This document shows positions 8,936 through 17,404 of a stretch of DNA of 64,000 bases, piece after piece. Position numbers and translations under genes: made by a program. Position 1 is the stretch's first letter; every line of letters begins with the position of its first letter. The stretch is from Roseitalea porphyridii (GTDB lineage Bacteria > Pseudomonadota > Alphaproteobacteria > Rhizobiales > Rhizobiaceae), in NCBI RefSeq assembly GCF_004331955.1, contig NZ_CP036532.1:2728001-2792000 (forward strand). The letters are read 5' to 3'. The notes below the pieces were generated by a model. The model saw only the letters and a program-made list of their open reading frames with translations, searched no databases and was not told the origin of the DNA.

Positions 8936-9778
8936 GTGTCCCGTGGCAACGCCGTCGCGGATCTTCTCGGCAATGCAGTCGTCCCGGTGGAGTGCGCCGC
9001 GCCTGATGACCCGATCCGCTACTGGGTCGTCGCCGACGGGTCCTTCGGGTCCGTCCCGAATTCTGGCTGGGGCCAGGCGCGTCTCGAGCAGGCCCGGCGG
9101 GCAACCCACCTGATGCGCGCCCGGGCGGAGCGCAACGACGCGATCCGGCTCTGCCTCGAAAACACCCGGTCGGTCATCTTCTTCGAAAGCGACAGCAAGA
9201 ACTCGTTCTATCATCCCGACCTGCGGCGGACCGTGTTCATCAACTGGCGCGCGGAGCAGTCGATCCACCATTTCATCGAGGAGTTCATCCACCAGTCCGT
9301 GCACTCGGTCATCGACGAAATCTCGAAAGATGGCGCGCTGTTCGTGACCAGCGCGACCGGAGAAGGCTTCGATCCCGACCATACGCACATGATCAACGCG
9401 GATTCGGAGACCTTTGTCCGCTTCCATTCGATGGCAACGCTCGCGCTGATCTGCGAAGGCCTGTTCGACCTGCCCGAAGACGCGGACGCAGCCGGGCGCG
9501 CCGTGGTTCTGGGACGCGCATCCTTTGCGTTCCAGAAATTGTCCTACGACCTGCAATACTTCATCGGGAACATGGAAGCGCTCGCGCCATCGGGCGCGGC
9601 GTTCCTGAAAGCGGCGCTGGCGCTCTATCAGCATGGGCTGGCCATCCACCGGGAAGAGTTCCAGCGCCACGACATGACCGGTCAGCCCTACGTGTTCGAC
9701 GAGGCGGCCTTCCTGCTGCGCAATGGTGAGACGCGCCGGTCCGCCGTCGGAGTGCCGGGCGTCGGGCAGCTTTCCTGA
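8936..9778 (+). CDS. HExxH-type peptide-modification protein paralogue with HQSVH motif (possibly inactive)
   Basis: Protein of 280 aa. The stretch INWRAEQSIHHFIEEFIHQS continuing SVHSVIDE (about 102-128) matches in layout the segment ANWPLEKPIRLASLLVHEAM followed by HQALY in the protein at 12711-13556. Later segments also align (FHSMATLALICEGLFDLPED here, HAFWTFSTQLAFLHEFVRAL there). Where the other has the zinc-protease motif HEAMH, this one reads HQSVH (residues 119-123), so the catalytic Glu is Gln. It may be a non-catalytic partner or bind metal only. The GTG start has GGGGGA seven bases upstream; the frame is open further upstream but holds no better start. It converges on dddP with a six-base gap. 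Confidence 0.65.
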   Translation: MSRGNAVADLLGNAVVPVECAAPDDPIRYWVVADGSFGSVPNSGWGQARLEQARRATHLMRARAERNDAIRLCLENTRSVIFFESDSKNSFYHPDLRRTVFINWRAEQSIHHFIEEFIHQSVHSVIDEISKDGALFVTSATGEGFDPDHTHMINADSETFVRFHSMATLALICEGLFDLPEDADAAGRAVVLGRASFAFQKLSYDLQYFIGNMEALAPSGAAFLKAALALYQHGLAIHREEFQRHDMTGQPYVFDEAAFLLRNGETRRSAVGVPGVGQLS

Positions 9779-9784
9779 ACGCCC

Positions 9785-11128
9785 CTAACCCAGCAAACGC
9801 GCGTCGAACGGATAGGACGACAGGTTCTGGTGACCCGTCTCGGTGATCAGCACCTGGTCCTCGAGCTTGACCCCGTCGCGCCCGCCGACCTTGCCGGCAT
9901 AGCATTCCACGCACAGCACCATGCCCGGCTCAAGCGGATAGTCGAACGCGCCCTCGATGAAATCCTCGCGGTAGTAGATCGAGGGGAACTCGTCGCACAG
10001 GCCCACGCCGTGCATGACCACGCCATAGCGCTGGGCGCGATAGGCCTCGGGCAGCGGCTTGGCGAGATGGGACAGTTCGGAAAAGGTCACGCCGGGGCGC
10101 AGCAGCTCCATGTTCGACATGACGTGATCATGGGCGACCGCATAGGCCTCCCGCTGTTCGGCGGTCGGTGTGCCGTCGCCGACGAACCATGTCCGGCTCA
10201 TGTCGCAGCACATGCCGTAGGGTCCGATCAGGTCGGTGTCGAAGGCCAGAAGATCGCCCGTCTGCAGCCGGCGCGGGCCCGCCTCCTGGAACCAGGGATT
10301 GGTACGGGGACCGGAACTGAGGATCCGCGTCTCGATCCATTCGCCGCCGCGCGCGATGTTCTCGGCATGCAGGATCGCCCACAATTCGGTCTCGGCGATG
10401 CCCGGCGCGCAGGCCTTCTCCATGGCCGCCATGGCGATCTCGCAGGTGGCGATGGCGCAGCGCATGGCGGCGATCTCGTCGTCGCCCTTGATCAGCCGCG
10501 CGTGCTCCATCACCTCCTGGCCCGAACCGATCTGAAGCCCGCGCGCGGCCAGCGCGGCCGCTCCGTGCAGTTCCATCTTGTCGACGGCGATGCGCCGGCC
10601 GCCATTGCCGTGCGCGTCCATCAGGTCGGCGACCTGGGCGGCGAAATCGGCGGCCAGATCGTCGGCCCGGTCGCCGGCGACGAAATAGAACAGCCCGGCC
10701 CCCGAGCGGATGTCGCCGATCAGCGGCAGATGCGCCGACAGGTGCTCGCAACGCTTGTAGTCCCACAGCACCATGTGCCCGTCCGCGCCCACGAACACCG
10801 CCCGCGCCGGATTGTGGGCGATCCACACATGCATGTTCGAGGAGTCCGAGGCGTAACGGATGTTGAGCGGATCGAACAGCAGCACGCCGCCATAGCCGCG
10901 CCGGTTGATCTCGGCGACCGTGCGGTCGAGCCGGAAACGCCGCATCCGGTCGAGGTTCGGGATCGCGAGCCCGAGCGCGGCCCATTCGGCGAAGGCCGTA
11001 TCGGTCGGCCCGATCTCGATCCGGTCCGGGTCGACCGGCGATCCGTCCGGCCGGAAAAGGTGCGTCGCCCGCCGGCGCGCCGGATCGATCTTGCGATTGG
11101 AGCTCGAAAGGCCCGGTTCGATGTTCAT
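9785..11128 (-). CDS. dddP: DMSP lyase DddP (M24-fold)
   Basis: Protein of 447 aa with the creatinase/prolidase (M24) fold. It would cleave dimethylsulfoniopropionate to dimethyl sulfide and acrylate. The metal and catalytic residues known for the characterised DddP are all present at a constant +2 offset: Asp297, Asp299 and Asp309 (FDTDLIGPYGMCCDMSR), Tyr368, His373 and Asp379 (VMHGVGLCDEFP), Glu408 (VECYAGK) and Glu423 (GVKLEDQV). The length also matches. Ordinary Xaa-Pro dipeptidases share the fold but not the HGVGLCDE pattern with its catalytic Asp. It stands alone, with no acrylate-handling gene next to it, and diverges from the 61-aa peptide gene. Its place inside the dcw gap suggests acquisition by transfer (inference). 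Confidence 0.88.
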   Translation of the reverse strand: MNIEPGLSSSNRKIDPARRRATHLFRPDGSPVDPDRIEIGPTDTAFAEWAALGLAIPNLDRMRRFRLDRTVAEINRRGYGGVLLFDPLNIRYASDSSNMHVWIAHNPARAVFVGADGHMVLWDYKRCEHLSAHLPLIGDIRSGAGLFYFVAGDRADDLAADFAAQVADLMDAHGNGGRRIAVDKMELHGAAALAARGLQIGSGQEVMEHARLIKGDDEIAAMRCAIATCEIAMAAMEKACAPGIAETELWAILHAENIARGGEWIETRILSSGPRTNPWFQEAGPRRLQTGDLLAFDTDLIGPYGMCCDMSRTWFVGDGTPTAEQREAYAVAHDHVMSNMELLRPGVTFSELSHLAKPLPEAYRAQRYGVVMHGVGLCDEFPSIYYREDFIEGAFDYPLEPGMVLCVECYAGKVGGRDGVKLEDQVLITETGHQNLSSYPFDARLLG

Positions 11129-11349
11129 GCCACGCCTCGCCGAAAGGGCGCGCCGCCACGCATGGATGCGGCTGCTTCAGACCGCCATCAGGCTGCCGAT
11201 TTGCGATTTTGTCGATTTCAGAAAGCGGCGTTCAAGGTCGTTTTCGGAGCCGGCATGCGATTGCGCGCCGCCCGGCGAAGGTTTGCGCGCCGCATCCGGA
11301 GCACTTCAGGAGCCTATACATCTCAGGTTGTAATACTCACTGTGTTATG

Positions 11350-11362
11350 CAATTATAAATTG
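11350..11362. promoter_or_regulatory. AT-rich dyad in the divergent dddP / 61-aa peptide control region
   Basis: CAATT-ATA-AATTG is a perfect short inverted repeat in a strikingly AT-rich patch (about 11,328-11,365) of otherwise GC-rich DNA, 26 bases before the peptide start codon. A larger imperfect dyad (GGTTG at about 11,327, CAACC at about 11,365) surrounds it. The 259-base gap must contain promoters for both dddP (minus) and the peptide operon (plus). This could be a -10 region, an operator or both. Confidence 0.4.
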
Positions 11363-11387
11363 TGCAACCAGAGCAAGGAACGATGCC

Positions 11388-11573
11388 ATGTCCAATGATC
11401 GCAAGTTGCAGATGACCCGGTTTTCCAGGATCAAGGAGATCGTCAAGGAACTCGAGGAGATCGAGGGGGCCGAGAAGGCGCGGATCGAAGAAAATGGCGG
11501 AGAGATCGAGTTGAAGATCAATTCCATCGATCCCGCACTGTGGTACGTCGCCTACAAGACGGCCGCCATGTGA
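11388..11573 (+). CDS. Small peptide, 61 aa; candidate RiPP precursor
   Basis: Protein starting MSNDRKLQMTRFSRIKEIVK, with a highly charged helical middle (ELEEIEGAEKARIEENGGEI) and an uncharged, aromatic-rich end SIDPALWYVAYKTAAM. That layout, charged leader then distinct C-terminus, is what a ribosomally made precursor peptide looks like. AAGGA lies upstream at good spacing. It is the first gene of an apparent three-gene operon with an M29/NicX-like protein and a HExxH protein of the type named as putative peptide-modification enzymes. It has no Cys, so lanthionine or thioether chemistry on this peptide is excluded. The role is inferred, not shown. Confidence 0.6.
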   Translation: MSNDRKLQMTRFSRIKEIVKELEEIEGAEKARIEENGGEIELKINSIDPALWYVAYKTAAM

Positions 11574-11598
11574 TCCTCTGAATCCGGTCAGCGATCCC

Positions 11599-12714
11599 AT
11601 GCTTGATACGCCCGATGAACTCCAGCTGGACGAGGTGGTCTGGCAGGGCCTGCATCGATTCCTCGATACCTATGCGGACCTGAAATCGGACGACCACGTC
11701 GTCATCGCCTATACGCCCGATTCCCGCACCTACGCGGCCTGGGCCGCATTGGCCTGCGAGAGCCGTGGCGTTGAGGCCAGTCTGGTCTTCATGGCGCCAT
11801 TGCGCGATCCCTGGTTCTGCGAACGGCTGGCTCCCCTGATCCCGCCGGAATCCGAGGGGCGCCTTATTCTTCTGACGTTCGAAAAGCACACGATGTCCCA
11901 CAACAAGGTCATCAAGACGCTTGTCGCCGACAGAAGTCCGGAGACCTATCGTGTCGTGCGCACCATCAACGCCAGCCGGGAAGTGTTCACCACCGGCGTG
12001 GAAACCTCCCCGTCCTTGCTGTCTGCTCTCAACACGACGGTCATCGAACGATGCCAGGCGGCACGCCGAGTTCGAATCCGAGCGCCCGGAGGCACCGATC
12101 TGGTCGCGACAATCGACAGCGACAAATATCAGTACAAGAGCAGTCGCGGCGTCCACATTCCGGGCAAGTTCATGGTCGTTCCTCCGGGCGAGGTGGCCAC
12201 ATTCCCTGCAAGCATCAGCGGACGGCTCGTGGCGGATTTCGCGCTGAACGTGAACGTGCTGTTCGAGGGGGATGTCCGTCTCGAGCGCTGCCCGGTCGTC
12301 GTCGATGTCGAGGACGGCGCCATGACGCGCTTCTCCTGTGAGAACGAGGAGATGTCCGCGTTCCTTGAACACAGCTTCTCCAGGCCGAACGCGAAACGGG
12401 TCGGAGAACTGGGGTTCGGCACCAATCCGGCCGTGTCGACGTGTCTGCCGGAGAATTCTCACCTGAACGAACGCGTGCCGGGCATCCATCTCGGCTTTGG
12501 CCAGCACAACCAGACCGACGAGGTCGCGGGCTATGCCTGCGACATCCACATCGACTTGTGCGCCAGGGGAGGCTCGATCTGGTTCGATGACGATGACGAG
12601 CCGCTCGACCTCGAAAACGTGCCTCCCTCGAAGAACACGCATCCGTCGCTGATCAGCGGCGAGGACGTTTTTTCCGATGACGCGGAAGATGACTGTTGCG
12701 GCATGTTGAGGTGA
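11599..12714 (+). CDS. M29 aminopeptidase / 2,5-dihydroxypyridine dioxygenase-like metalloprotein
   Basis: Protein of 371 aa matching the AmpS/AmpT (M29)-NicX fold. Recognisable pieces are APGGTDLVATID (163-173), HIPGKFMVVPPGEVATFP (186-203), VGELGFGTNPAVS (268-280), NERVPGIHLGFG (290-301) and DIHIDL (315-320). Candidate metal ligands are Glu270, Glu291, His297, His317 and Asp319; the last three correspond to the iron triad of NicX, the full set to the M29 site. It could therefore be a peptidase or an iron oxygenase. The C-terminal tail is acidic and ends DDCCGMLR. It follows the peptide gene by 25 bases and overlaps the next gene by four. Confidence 0.7.
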   Translation: MLDTPDELQLDEVVWQGLHRFLDTYADLKSDDHVVIAYTPDSRTYAAWAALACESRGVEASLVFMAPLRDPWFCERLAPLIPPESEGRLILLTFEKHTMSHNKVIKTLVADRSPETYRVVRTINASREVFTTGVETSPSLLSALNTTVIERCQAARRVRIRAPGGTDLVATIDSDKYQYKSSRGVHIPGKFMVVPPGEVATFPASISGRLVADFALNVNVLFEGDVRLERCPVVVDVEDGAMTRFSCENEEMSAFLEHSFSRPNAKRVGELGFGTNPAVSTCLPENSHLNERVPGIHLGFGQHNQTDEVAGYACDIHIDLCARGGSIWFDDDDEPLDLENVPPSKNTHPSLISGEDVFSDDAEDDCCGMLR

Positions 12715-13556
12715 CGGGCGCCGTGCCGGCCTTCGAACCACTCCGTGAGACGGCCGGCTGCGCCCTGCCGGGAATGCTGGTGGATGCTCCGGTCGGCCCG
12801 GTCAGGTCGAACTTCGACGCCAACATTCAGAGCCATTTCCCGTCGACGCTTCCTGTTTCCGAAACCCAACGAGATGCCGTCGGCTCGGAGATCGACGCCG
12901 CCTGCACGCTCTACAAGGGCGCGTTTCCGCTGGCGTTTCTCGATGAGACGGGGCGGGAGCGGCCGTTCATTTCCGAGATCCAGATCGGCCACAGCGTCCG
13001 TGACGACGAGGTCCTGACGGCGTCGTCGGCCGGTGCGCCGGGCGCGGTCATCGTCGTCGCGAACTGGCCGCTCGAAAAGCCGATCCGCCTGGCGTCGCTG
13101 CTCGTCCATGAGGCGATGCACCAGGCACTGTATGTCCGCGAGCGTCTGGCCAATCCGGTCCGACCCGGATCGCTCGGCTATTCGCCCTGGAAGAACACGC
13201 TCCGGCCGGGTCGCATGGTCTGGCATGCGTTCTGGACGTTCTCGACGCAGCTGGCGTTTCTTCACGAATTCGTTCGGGCGCTGCCGGAGAACCGCCGCGT
13301 GGACCCCGGGCTTGCCGAATTCGTGGCCGACATGTGGGCCAGGCTGGAGATTTGCATCGACAGCGTCCGTGGATTCGAACTGGTTGACGACGATGAGGAG
13401 AAGACCATGACGACCGTGTTTCGGGCGTCGGAAGACAGGCTCGCGCAATCGCGTTCGCAAGAGCTCGAAGACGCCATTGCGAAACGGCGAGCCGACGTCG
13501 AGACAGAATTCGCCGCGTGGAGATCATCCATGCTCAGCGAGGCAGGCACCGCGTGA
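12711..13556 (+). CDS. HExxH motif-containing putative peptide-modification protein
   Basis: Protein of 281 aa with a classic zinc-metallopeptidase motif LLVHEAMHQALY (HEAMH at residues 133-137). Downstream comes NTLRPGRMVWHAFWTFSTQL at about 162-181, with a further Glu (HEFVRAL) that could complete the site. The arrangement agrees with the mod_HExxH class, named for association with modified-peptide gene sets. The GTG start at 12711 overlaps the previous stop (GTGA), implying translational coupling; an upstream TTG is less likely. The gene closes the apparent operon peptide-M29/NicX-like-HExxH. Whether it cuts or modifies the peptide is unknown. Confidence 0.7.
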   Translation: MTGAVPAFEPLRETAGCALPGMLVDAPVGPVRSNFDANIQSHFPSTLPVSETQRDAVGSEIDAACTLYKGAFPLAFLDETGRERPFISEIQIGHSVRDDEVLTASSAGAPGAVIVVANWPLEKPIRLASLLVHEAMHQALYVRERLANPVRPGSLGYSPWKNTLRPGRMVWHAFWTFSTQLAFLHEFVRALPENRRVDPGLAEFVADMWARLEICIDSVRGFELVDDDEEKTMTTVFRASEDRLAQSRSQELEDAIAKRRADVETEFAAWRSSMLSEAGTA

Positions 13557-13598
13557 TCCCAATACGCTGGACCGCCCGTCGCAAGCTGGAAGCTGCCA

Positions 13599-13788
13599 AT
13601 GCGCCGGCACAAGCGCCCTACCCCGTGCGGGCTGACGGCGAAGATGCGTGCCGAGGTCGTCAGGACCGGCGATCTGCGGCGCATGTACGTCTGGGCCGGC
13701 CGATCCGCCCGTCTCGCACAGGCCAGGCCCGCGGCAATTCTGGTCGAAGCGCTTCGGGAAGGGGCCGGACCGACGTTGGCGCGCTGGG
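13599..13788 (+). pseudogene. Possible remnant of a nitronate monooxygenase C-terminus
   Basis: The plus-strand frame here reads KMRAEVVRTGDLRRMYVWAG followed by RSARLAQARPAAILVEALRE. It resembles the last 50 or so residues of 2-nitropropane dioxygenase/nitronate monooxygenases, where a WAGQ-x-A...RP-x-PAA-x-LV block is usual. No upstream part of such a gene is present; the preceding sequence is the HExxH gene. The frame then runs on into murB antisense sequence without a sensible stop. I read it as a decayed fragment marking the right edge of inserted DNA, but the match is short. Confidence 0.35.
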
Positions 13789-14763
13789 TTAGAGAAGCCG
13801 GCCCAGGAACGGCTGCACCGGCTCGTCGTCCTCGGCGAACTCGCCGATCCGCTTGATCTCCCAGTCGAGCCGGATGCCCGAATGGTCGAGCACGCGCGTG
13901 CGCACCGTCTCGCCGAGCAGTTCCAGATCGTGGCTGGTCGCGCCGCCCGTGTTGAGCATGAAGTTGCAGTGCAGCGGCGACATCTGCGCGCCGCCGATCG
14001 TCAGGCCCCGGCAGCCGGCGGCGTCGATCTGTTTCCAGGCCGAGCTGTCCGGCGGGTTCTTGAAGGTCGATCCGCCCGTCTTCTCCCGGATCGGCTGGAC
14101 CGTCTCGCGATGCGCCTGAACCTCGTCCATCAGCTTGCCGATCACCGCCCTGTCCTCGGCATAGCCCTCAAACGTCGCCCCGGTGAAGATCAGGTCCGGC
14201 GCGGCGGACGAATGGCGATAGGCATAGCCCATCTCCTCCCCGGTGATGACGTGCTTGCGCCCCTGCCGGTCGACCGCCCGGACCTCGACCACGCGCTCGC
14301 GGGTCTCGACGCCGTTCGCGCCCGCATTCATCCGCAGCGCCCCGCCGACCGAGCCGGGAATGCCGTGATAGTGGTGAAACCCGCCGATGCCCGCTTCGCG
14401 CGCGGCCGCCGCCAGCCGCTTGTCGGGCACCGCCGCGCCCGCCCTTATCCGGTTGTCGCCGAGCACCTCGATCGATCCGAAGCCCTTGGCCGACAGCCGC
14501 ACGACGACACCCCGGATGCCGCCGTCGCGGACAAGCAGGTTCGAGCCCACGCCGATCACCGTGACCGGCACATCGTCCGGCAGGGCGGCAAGGAAGGCGG
14601 CCAGATCATCCTCGTCGGCGGGCTGGAACAGAAGTTCGGCCGGCCCGCCGGTGCGGAACCAGGTGATCTCGCTCATCGGCGCGTTGGCCTTCAGCCGGCC
14701 GCGCGTTTCCGGCAGCAGCGGCCGAAGCCGTTCGAGCAGCGTCTCGCCATCGGACCGGCTCAT
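13789..14763 (-). CDS. murB: UDP-N-acetylenolpyruvoylglucosamine reductase MurB
   Basis: FAD flavoprotein of 324 aa that reduces the enolpyruvyl group made by MurA to give UDP-MurNAc. FAD-binding pieces are seen in [14 protein letters not shown] and [23 protein letters not shown] carries the Ser that protonates the substrate. The start at 14763 overlaps the murC stop (ATGA), which settles it against a longer open frame. In related genomes ddlB normally follows at once; here the next co-oriented dcw gene is about 10.4 kb away. Confidence 0.94.
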   Translation of the reverse strand: MSRSDGETLLERLRPLLPETRGRLKANAPMSEITWFRTGGPAELLFQPADEDDLAAFLAALPDDVPVTVIGVGSNLLVRDGGIRGVVVRLSAKGFGSIEVLGDNRIRAGAAVPDKRLAAAAREAGIGGFHHYHGIPGSVGGALRMNAGANGVETRERVVEVRAVDRQGRKHVITGEEMGYAYRHSSAAPDLIFTGATFEGYAEDRAVIGKLMDEVQAHRETVQPIREKTGGSTFKNPPDSSAWKQIDAAGCRGLTIGGAQMSPLHCNFMLNTGGATSHDLELLGETVRTRVLDHSGIRLDWEIKRIGEFAEDDEPVQPFLGRLL

Positions 14764-16172
14764 GCCGCCGCCTCGCCGGCCAGCTCCTTCGGCAGCGCGT
14801 AGGCCCACTGGGTGATGCTGCCCGCGCCCAGATAGATCACATGATCGCCAGGTCCCGCCTCCGCGCGGATCACCGGCGCGACGGCGTCCGGCCCCTCGAT
14901 CAGGCGCGCGTCGCGGTGCCCACCCGCCTTCATCCGGCTGACCAGTTCGCCCGAATCGACACCCTCGATCGGCGTTTCGCCCGCCGCATAGACCGGCGCG
15001 ACCAGTACGGTGTCGGCCTCGTTGAAGCAGGCGGCGAAATCGTCGAACAGGTCGTGCAGCCTTGTGAAGCGATGCGGCTGCATCACCGCGAAGACCCGGT
15101 GCGTGCCGGCCGCCTGGCGCGCGGCGCCGAGCACCGCCTTGATCTCGACGGGGTGGTGTCCGTAATCGTCGAAGATGCGCACGCCGTTCCAGTCGCCGGT
15201 GTGGGTGAAGCGCCGCTTGACCCCGCCGAACGCCATCAACCCTTCCTTGATCGCCTCGGCGCTCATGCCGAGCTGCTGCGCCACCGCGATCGCCGCCGTG
15301 GCGTTCGAGACGTTATGCGTGCCGGGCATCGGCAGGCGCAGCCCGTCGAGCGCCATCGTCGCGCCCGTCTTGCGGTCGCGGACCGTCACGTCGAACAGCG
15401 AGGTGGCGCCGTCCATGCCGCGCGGCGAAAACCGCACATCCGCCTGCGGGTTCTGCCCGTATGTGACGAGCCGGCGGTCGGTGACGCGGCTGACCAGCGC
15501 CTGCACCTCGGCATGGTCGATGCAGCAGACGCCGAAACCGTAGAACGGCACGTTCTCGATGAACTGCTTGAAGGCGTCGCGCACCGCCTGGAACGAGCCG
15601 TAATGGTCCAGATGCTCGGGATCGATGTTGGTGATCACCGCGATCTCGGCGGGCAGCTTGAGGAAGGTGCCGTCGCTCTCGTCGGCCTCGACCACCATCC
15701 ATTCGCCCTCGCCCATGCGCGCATTGGTGCCGTAGGCGTTGATGATGCCGCCATTGATCACGGTCGGATCGAGCCCGCCGGCTTCCAGAAGCGTGGCGAC
15801 CATCGACGTGGTGGTGGTCTTGCCGTGCGTGCCGCCGATCGCGATGGCGTTGCGGAACCGCATGATCTCGGCGAGCATCTCGGCGCGGCGGACGATCGGC
15901 AGGAGCTTCTCGCGGGCGGCGACCAGTTCGGGATTGTCCGGCTTGATCGCGGTCGAGACGACGACGACTTCCGCCTCGCCCAGATGGGCCGCGTCATGGC
16001 CGACGAACACCGCGATGCCCTTGTCGCGCAGGCGCTGCTGGTTGGCGCCGTCGGCCTGGTCGGAGCCCTGCACCTGATATCCCAGATTGTGCAGCACCTC
16101 GGCGATGCCGCTCATGCCGATGCCGCCGATGCCGACAAAGTGCACCGTTCCGATGTTCTGCGGCATCTTCAT
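14760..16172 (-). CDS. murC: UDP-N-acetylmuramate--L-alanine ligase MurC
   Basis: Mur ligase of 470 aa that adds L-alanine to UDP-MurNAc in the cytoplasm. The N-terminal Rossmann region is [20 protein letters not shown], the ATP P-loop is [12 protein letters not shown] at about 114-125, and [11 protein letters not shown] carries the Mg-binding Glu. It lies 21 bases after murG and overlaps murB by four bases, so the three are very likely co-translated. Confidence 0.96.
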   Translation of the reverse strand: MKMPQNIGTVHFVGIGGIGMSGIAEVLHNLGYQVQGSDQADGANQQRLRDKGIAVFVGHDAAHLGEAEVVVVSTAIKPDNPELVAAREKLLPIVRRAEMLAEIMRFRNAIAIGGTHGKTTTTSMVATLLEAGGLDPTVINGGIINAYGTNARMGEGEWMVVEADESDGTFLKLPAEIAVITNIDPEHLDHYGSFQAVRDAFKQFIENVPFYGFGVCCIDHAEVQALVSRVTDRRLVTYGQNPQADVRFSPRGMDGATSLFDVTVRDRKTGATMALDGLRLPMPGTHNVSNATAAIAVAQQLGMSAEAIKEGLMAFGGVKRRFTHTGDWNGVRIFDDYGHHPVEIKAVLGAARQAAGTHRVFAVMQPHRFTRLHDLFDDFAACFNEADTVLVAPVYAAGETPIEGVDSGELVSRMKAGGHRDARLIEGPDAVAPVIRAEAGPGDHVIYLGAGSITQWAYALPKELAGEAAA

Positions 16173-16193
16173 GCGTCGGTCCTCGTGTTCGGA

Positions 16194-17315
16194 TCAGGCT
16201 TGCCGGGCGCGGAAGTCGGCCGGCGACTGGCCCTTGGCAATAGCTTCCGTGAGGTCGGCGAGCAAGGCGGCGGCCTCGGGTCGGCCGGCCTTCCGGGCCC
16301 GCGCCGCCATGTCGCCGAGCGTTGCCGGCTCGCCCGAAAGGCGTATCAGCTCGTCGGCGACGGTCTGCGGCGTCAGCTCCGCCTGCGGGCGCACGAGGGC
16401 GCCGCCGGCTTCGGCCAGCGCCTCGGCATTGGCCGCCTGATCGTGGTCGAGCGCATGCGGATAGGGCACCAGGATCGACGGTCGGCCGATCGCCGCGATC
16501 TCCGACACGGTCGAGGCGCCTGAGCGCGCGATGACGAGATGGGCGGCGCCGATCCGGGCCGGCAGATCGTCGAAGAACGGCGCCACCTCGGCATTCACGC
16601 GCAGCATCTCGTAGACTGATTTGGCCGCCGTCTCGTCCTCCGGACGCGCCTGCTGGGTGATCTCGATGCGTTCGCGCAACGCGTCGGGCAAGAGCTCCAT
16701 CGCCGCCGGAAGCGTCTCGGAGAAGAAACGCGCGCCTTGGCTGCCGCCGAACACGACCAGCCGGAACGGGCCGTCGGTGGCGGGCGCCTCGTAAGGCACC
16801 CGGGATGCCTCGATCACCGGCGGCCGCACCGGATTGCCGGTCGCGACGATCTTGTCCGCCATCGGGCCTTGTGCCTTCAGGAACCCGCCGGCGATAGCCG
16901 TCACCCGGCCCGCCAGCAGCTTGTTGGCCCGGCCCATCACCGCGTTCTGCTCGTGGATCATGGTCGGAAAGCTGCCCGCAGCGACGAACAGCGGCGGCAC
17001 GGTCGGATAGCCGCCGAACCCGACGACGGCCTTCGGCCGGATTTCAGCGAGCAGCCGCCGCGACTGGCGCATGCCGGCCCACAGCGCAAGTCCCGCCCGC
17101 ACCAGGCTGACCGGGTTCTTGCCCGAGGGCGTGTCGGAGCGGATGATGTGCATGGCGCCGGCCGGAAACCGGTCGGCATACTGGCGCGCCCGGGCATCGG
17201 TCGCCAGATGCACCGTCCAGCCGCGCCCGATCAACTCGTGCGCCAGCGCCTCGGCCGGAAACAGATGCCCGCCGGTGCCGCCCGCCGATAAAAGGATCGT
17301 GCCGCTTTCAGCCAT
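16194..17315 (-). CDS. murG: UDP-GlcNAc:lipid II transferase MurG
   Basis: GT28 glycosyltransferase of 373 aa at the inner face of the membrane; it adds GlcNAc to lipid I to make lipid II. The glycine-rich signature [19 protein letters not shown] is at the N-terminus and a second G-loop is [13 protein letters not shown]. The start [10 protein letters not shown] at 17315 begins the conserved strand; upstream in-frame codons look non-coding. About 650 bases holding a toxin-antitoxin pair on the other strand separate it from ftsW, so murG probably needs its own promoter or long read-through. Confidence 0.95.
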   Translation of the reverse strand: MAESGTILLSAGGTGGHLFPAEALAHELIGRGWTVHLATDARARQYADRFPAGAMHIIRSDTPSGKNPVSLVRAGLALWAGMRQSRRLLAEIRPKAVVGFGGYPTVPPLFVAAGSFPTMIHEQNAVMGRANKLLAGRVTAIAGGFLKAQGPMADKIVATGNPVRPPVIEASRVPYEAPATDGPFRLVVFGGSQGARFFSETLPAAMELLPDALRERIEITQQARPEDETAAKSVYEMLRVNAEVAPFFDDLPARIGAAHLVIARSGASTVSEIAAIGRPSILVPYPHALDHDQAANAEALAEAGGALVRPQAELTPQTVADELIRLSGEPATLGDMAARARKAGRPEAAALLADLTEAIAKGQSPADFRARQA

Positions 17316-17383
17316 ATCGTGCCTTCCCGGCTCGTTCGTGTCGCCGGGCGACAACCCTGCCCCCGGTCCGGCTTGCGCCCAGA

Positions 17384-17404
17384 TTTATTATGCATATATT
17401 AATG
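17384..17404 (+). promoter_or_regulatory. AT-rich promoter/operator of the BrnTA module
   Basis: Immediately before the brnT start the DNA changes to an AT-rich patch with the palindrome TATGCATA (17389-17396) and TATTAT/TATATT boxes suited to a -10 element. BrnTA modules are autoregulated by BrnA at such sites (family knowledge). The close spacing to the GTG would give a very short leader. Confidence 0.4.

Noticed and set aside
9785-11128. Ordinary Xaa-Pro dipeptidase instead of DddP
   Set aside because: The catalytic Asp379 in HGVGLCDE and the full set of DddP residues at constant offset favour DMSP lyase over a peptidase.
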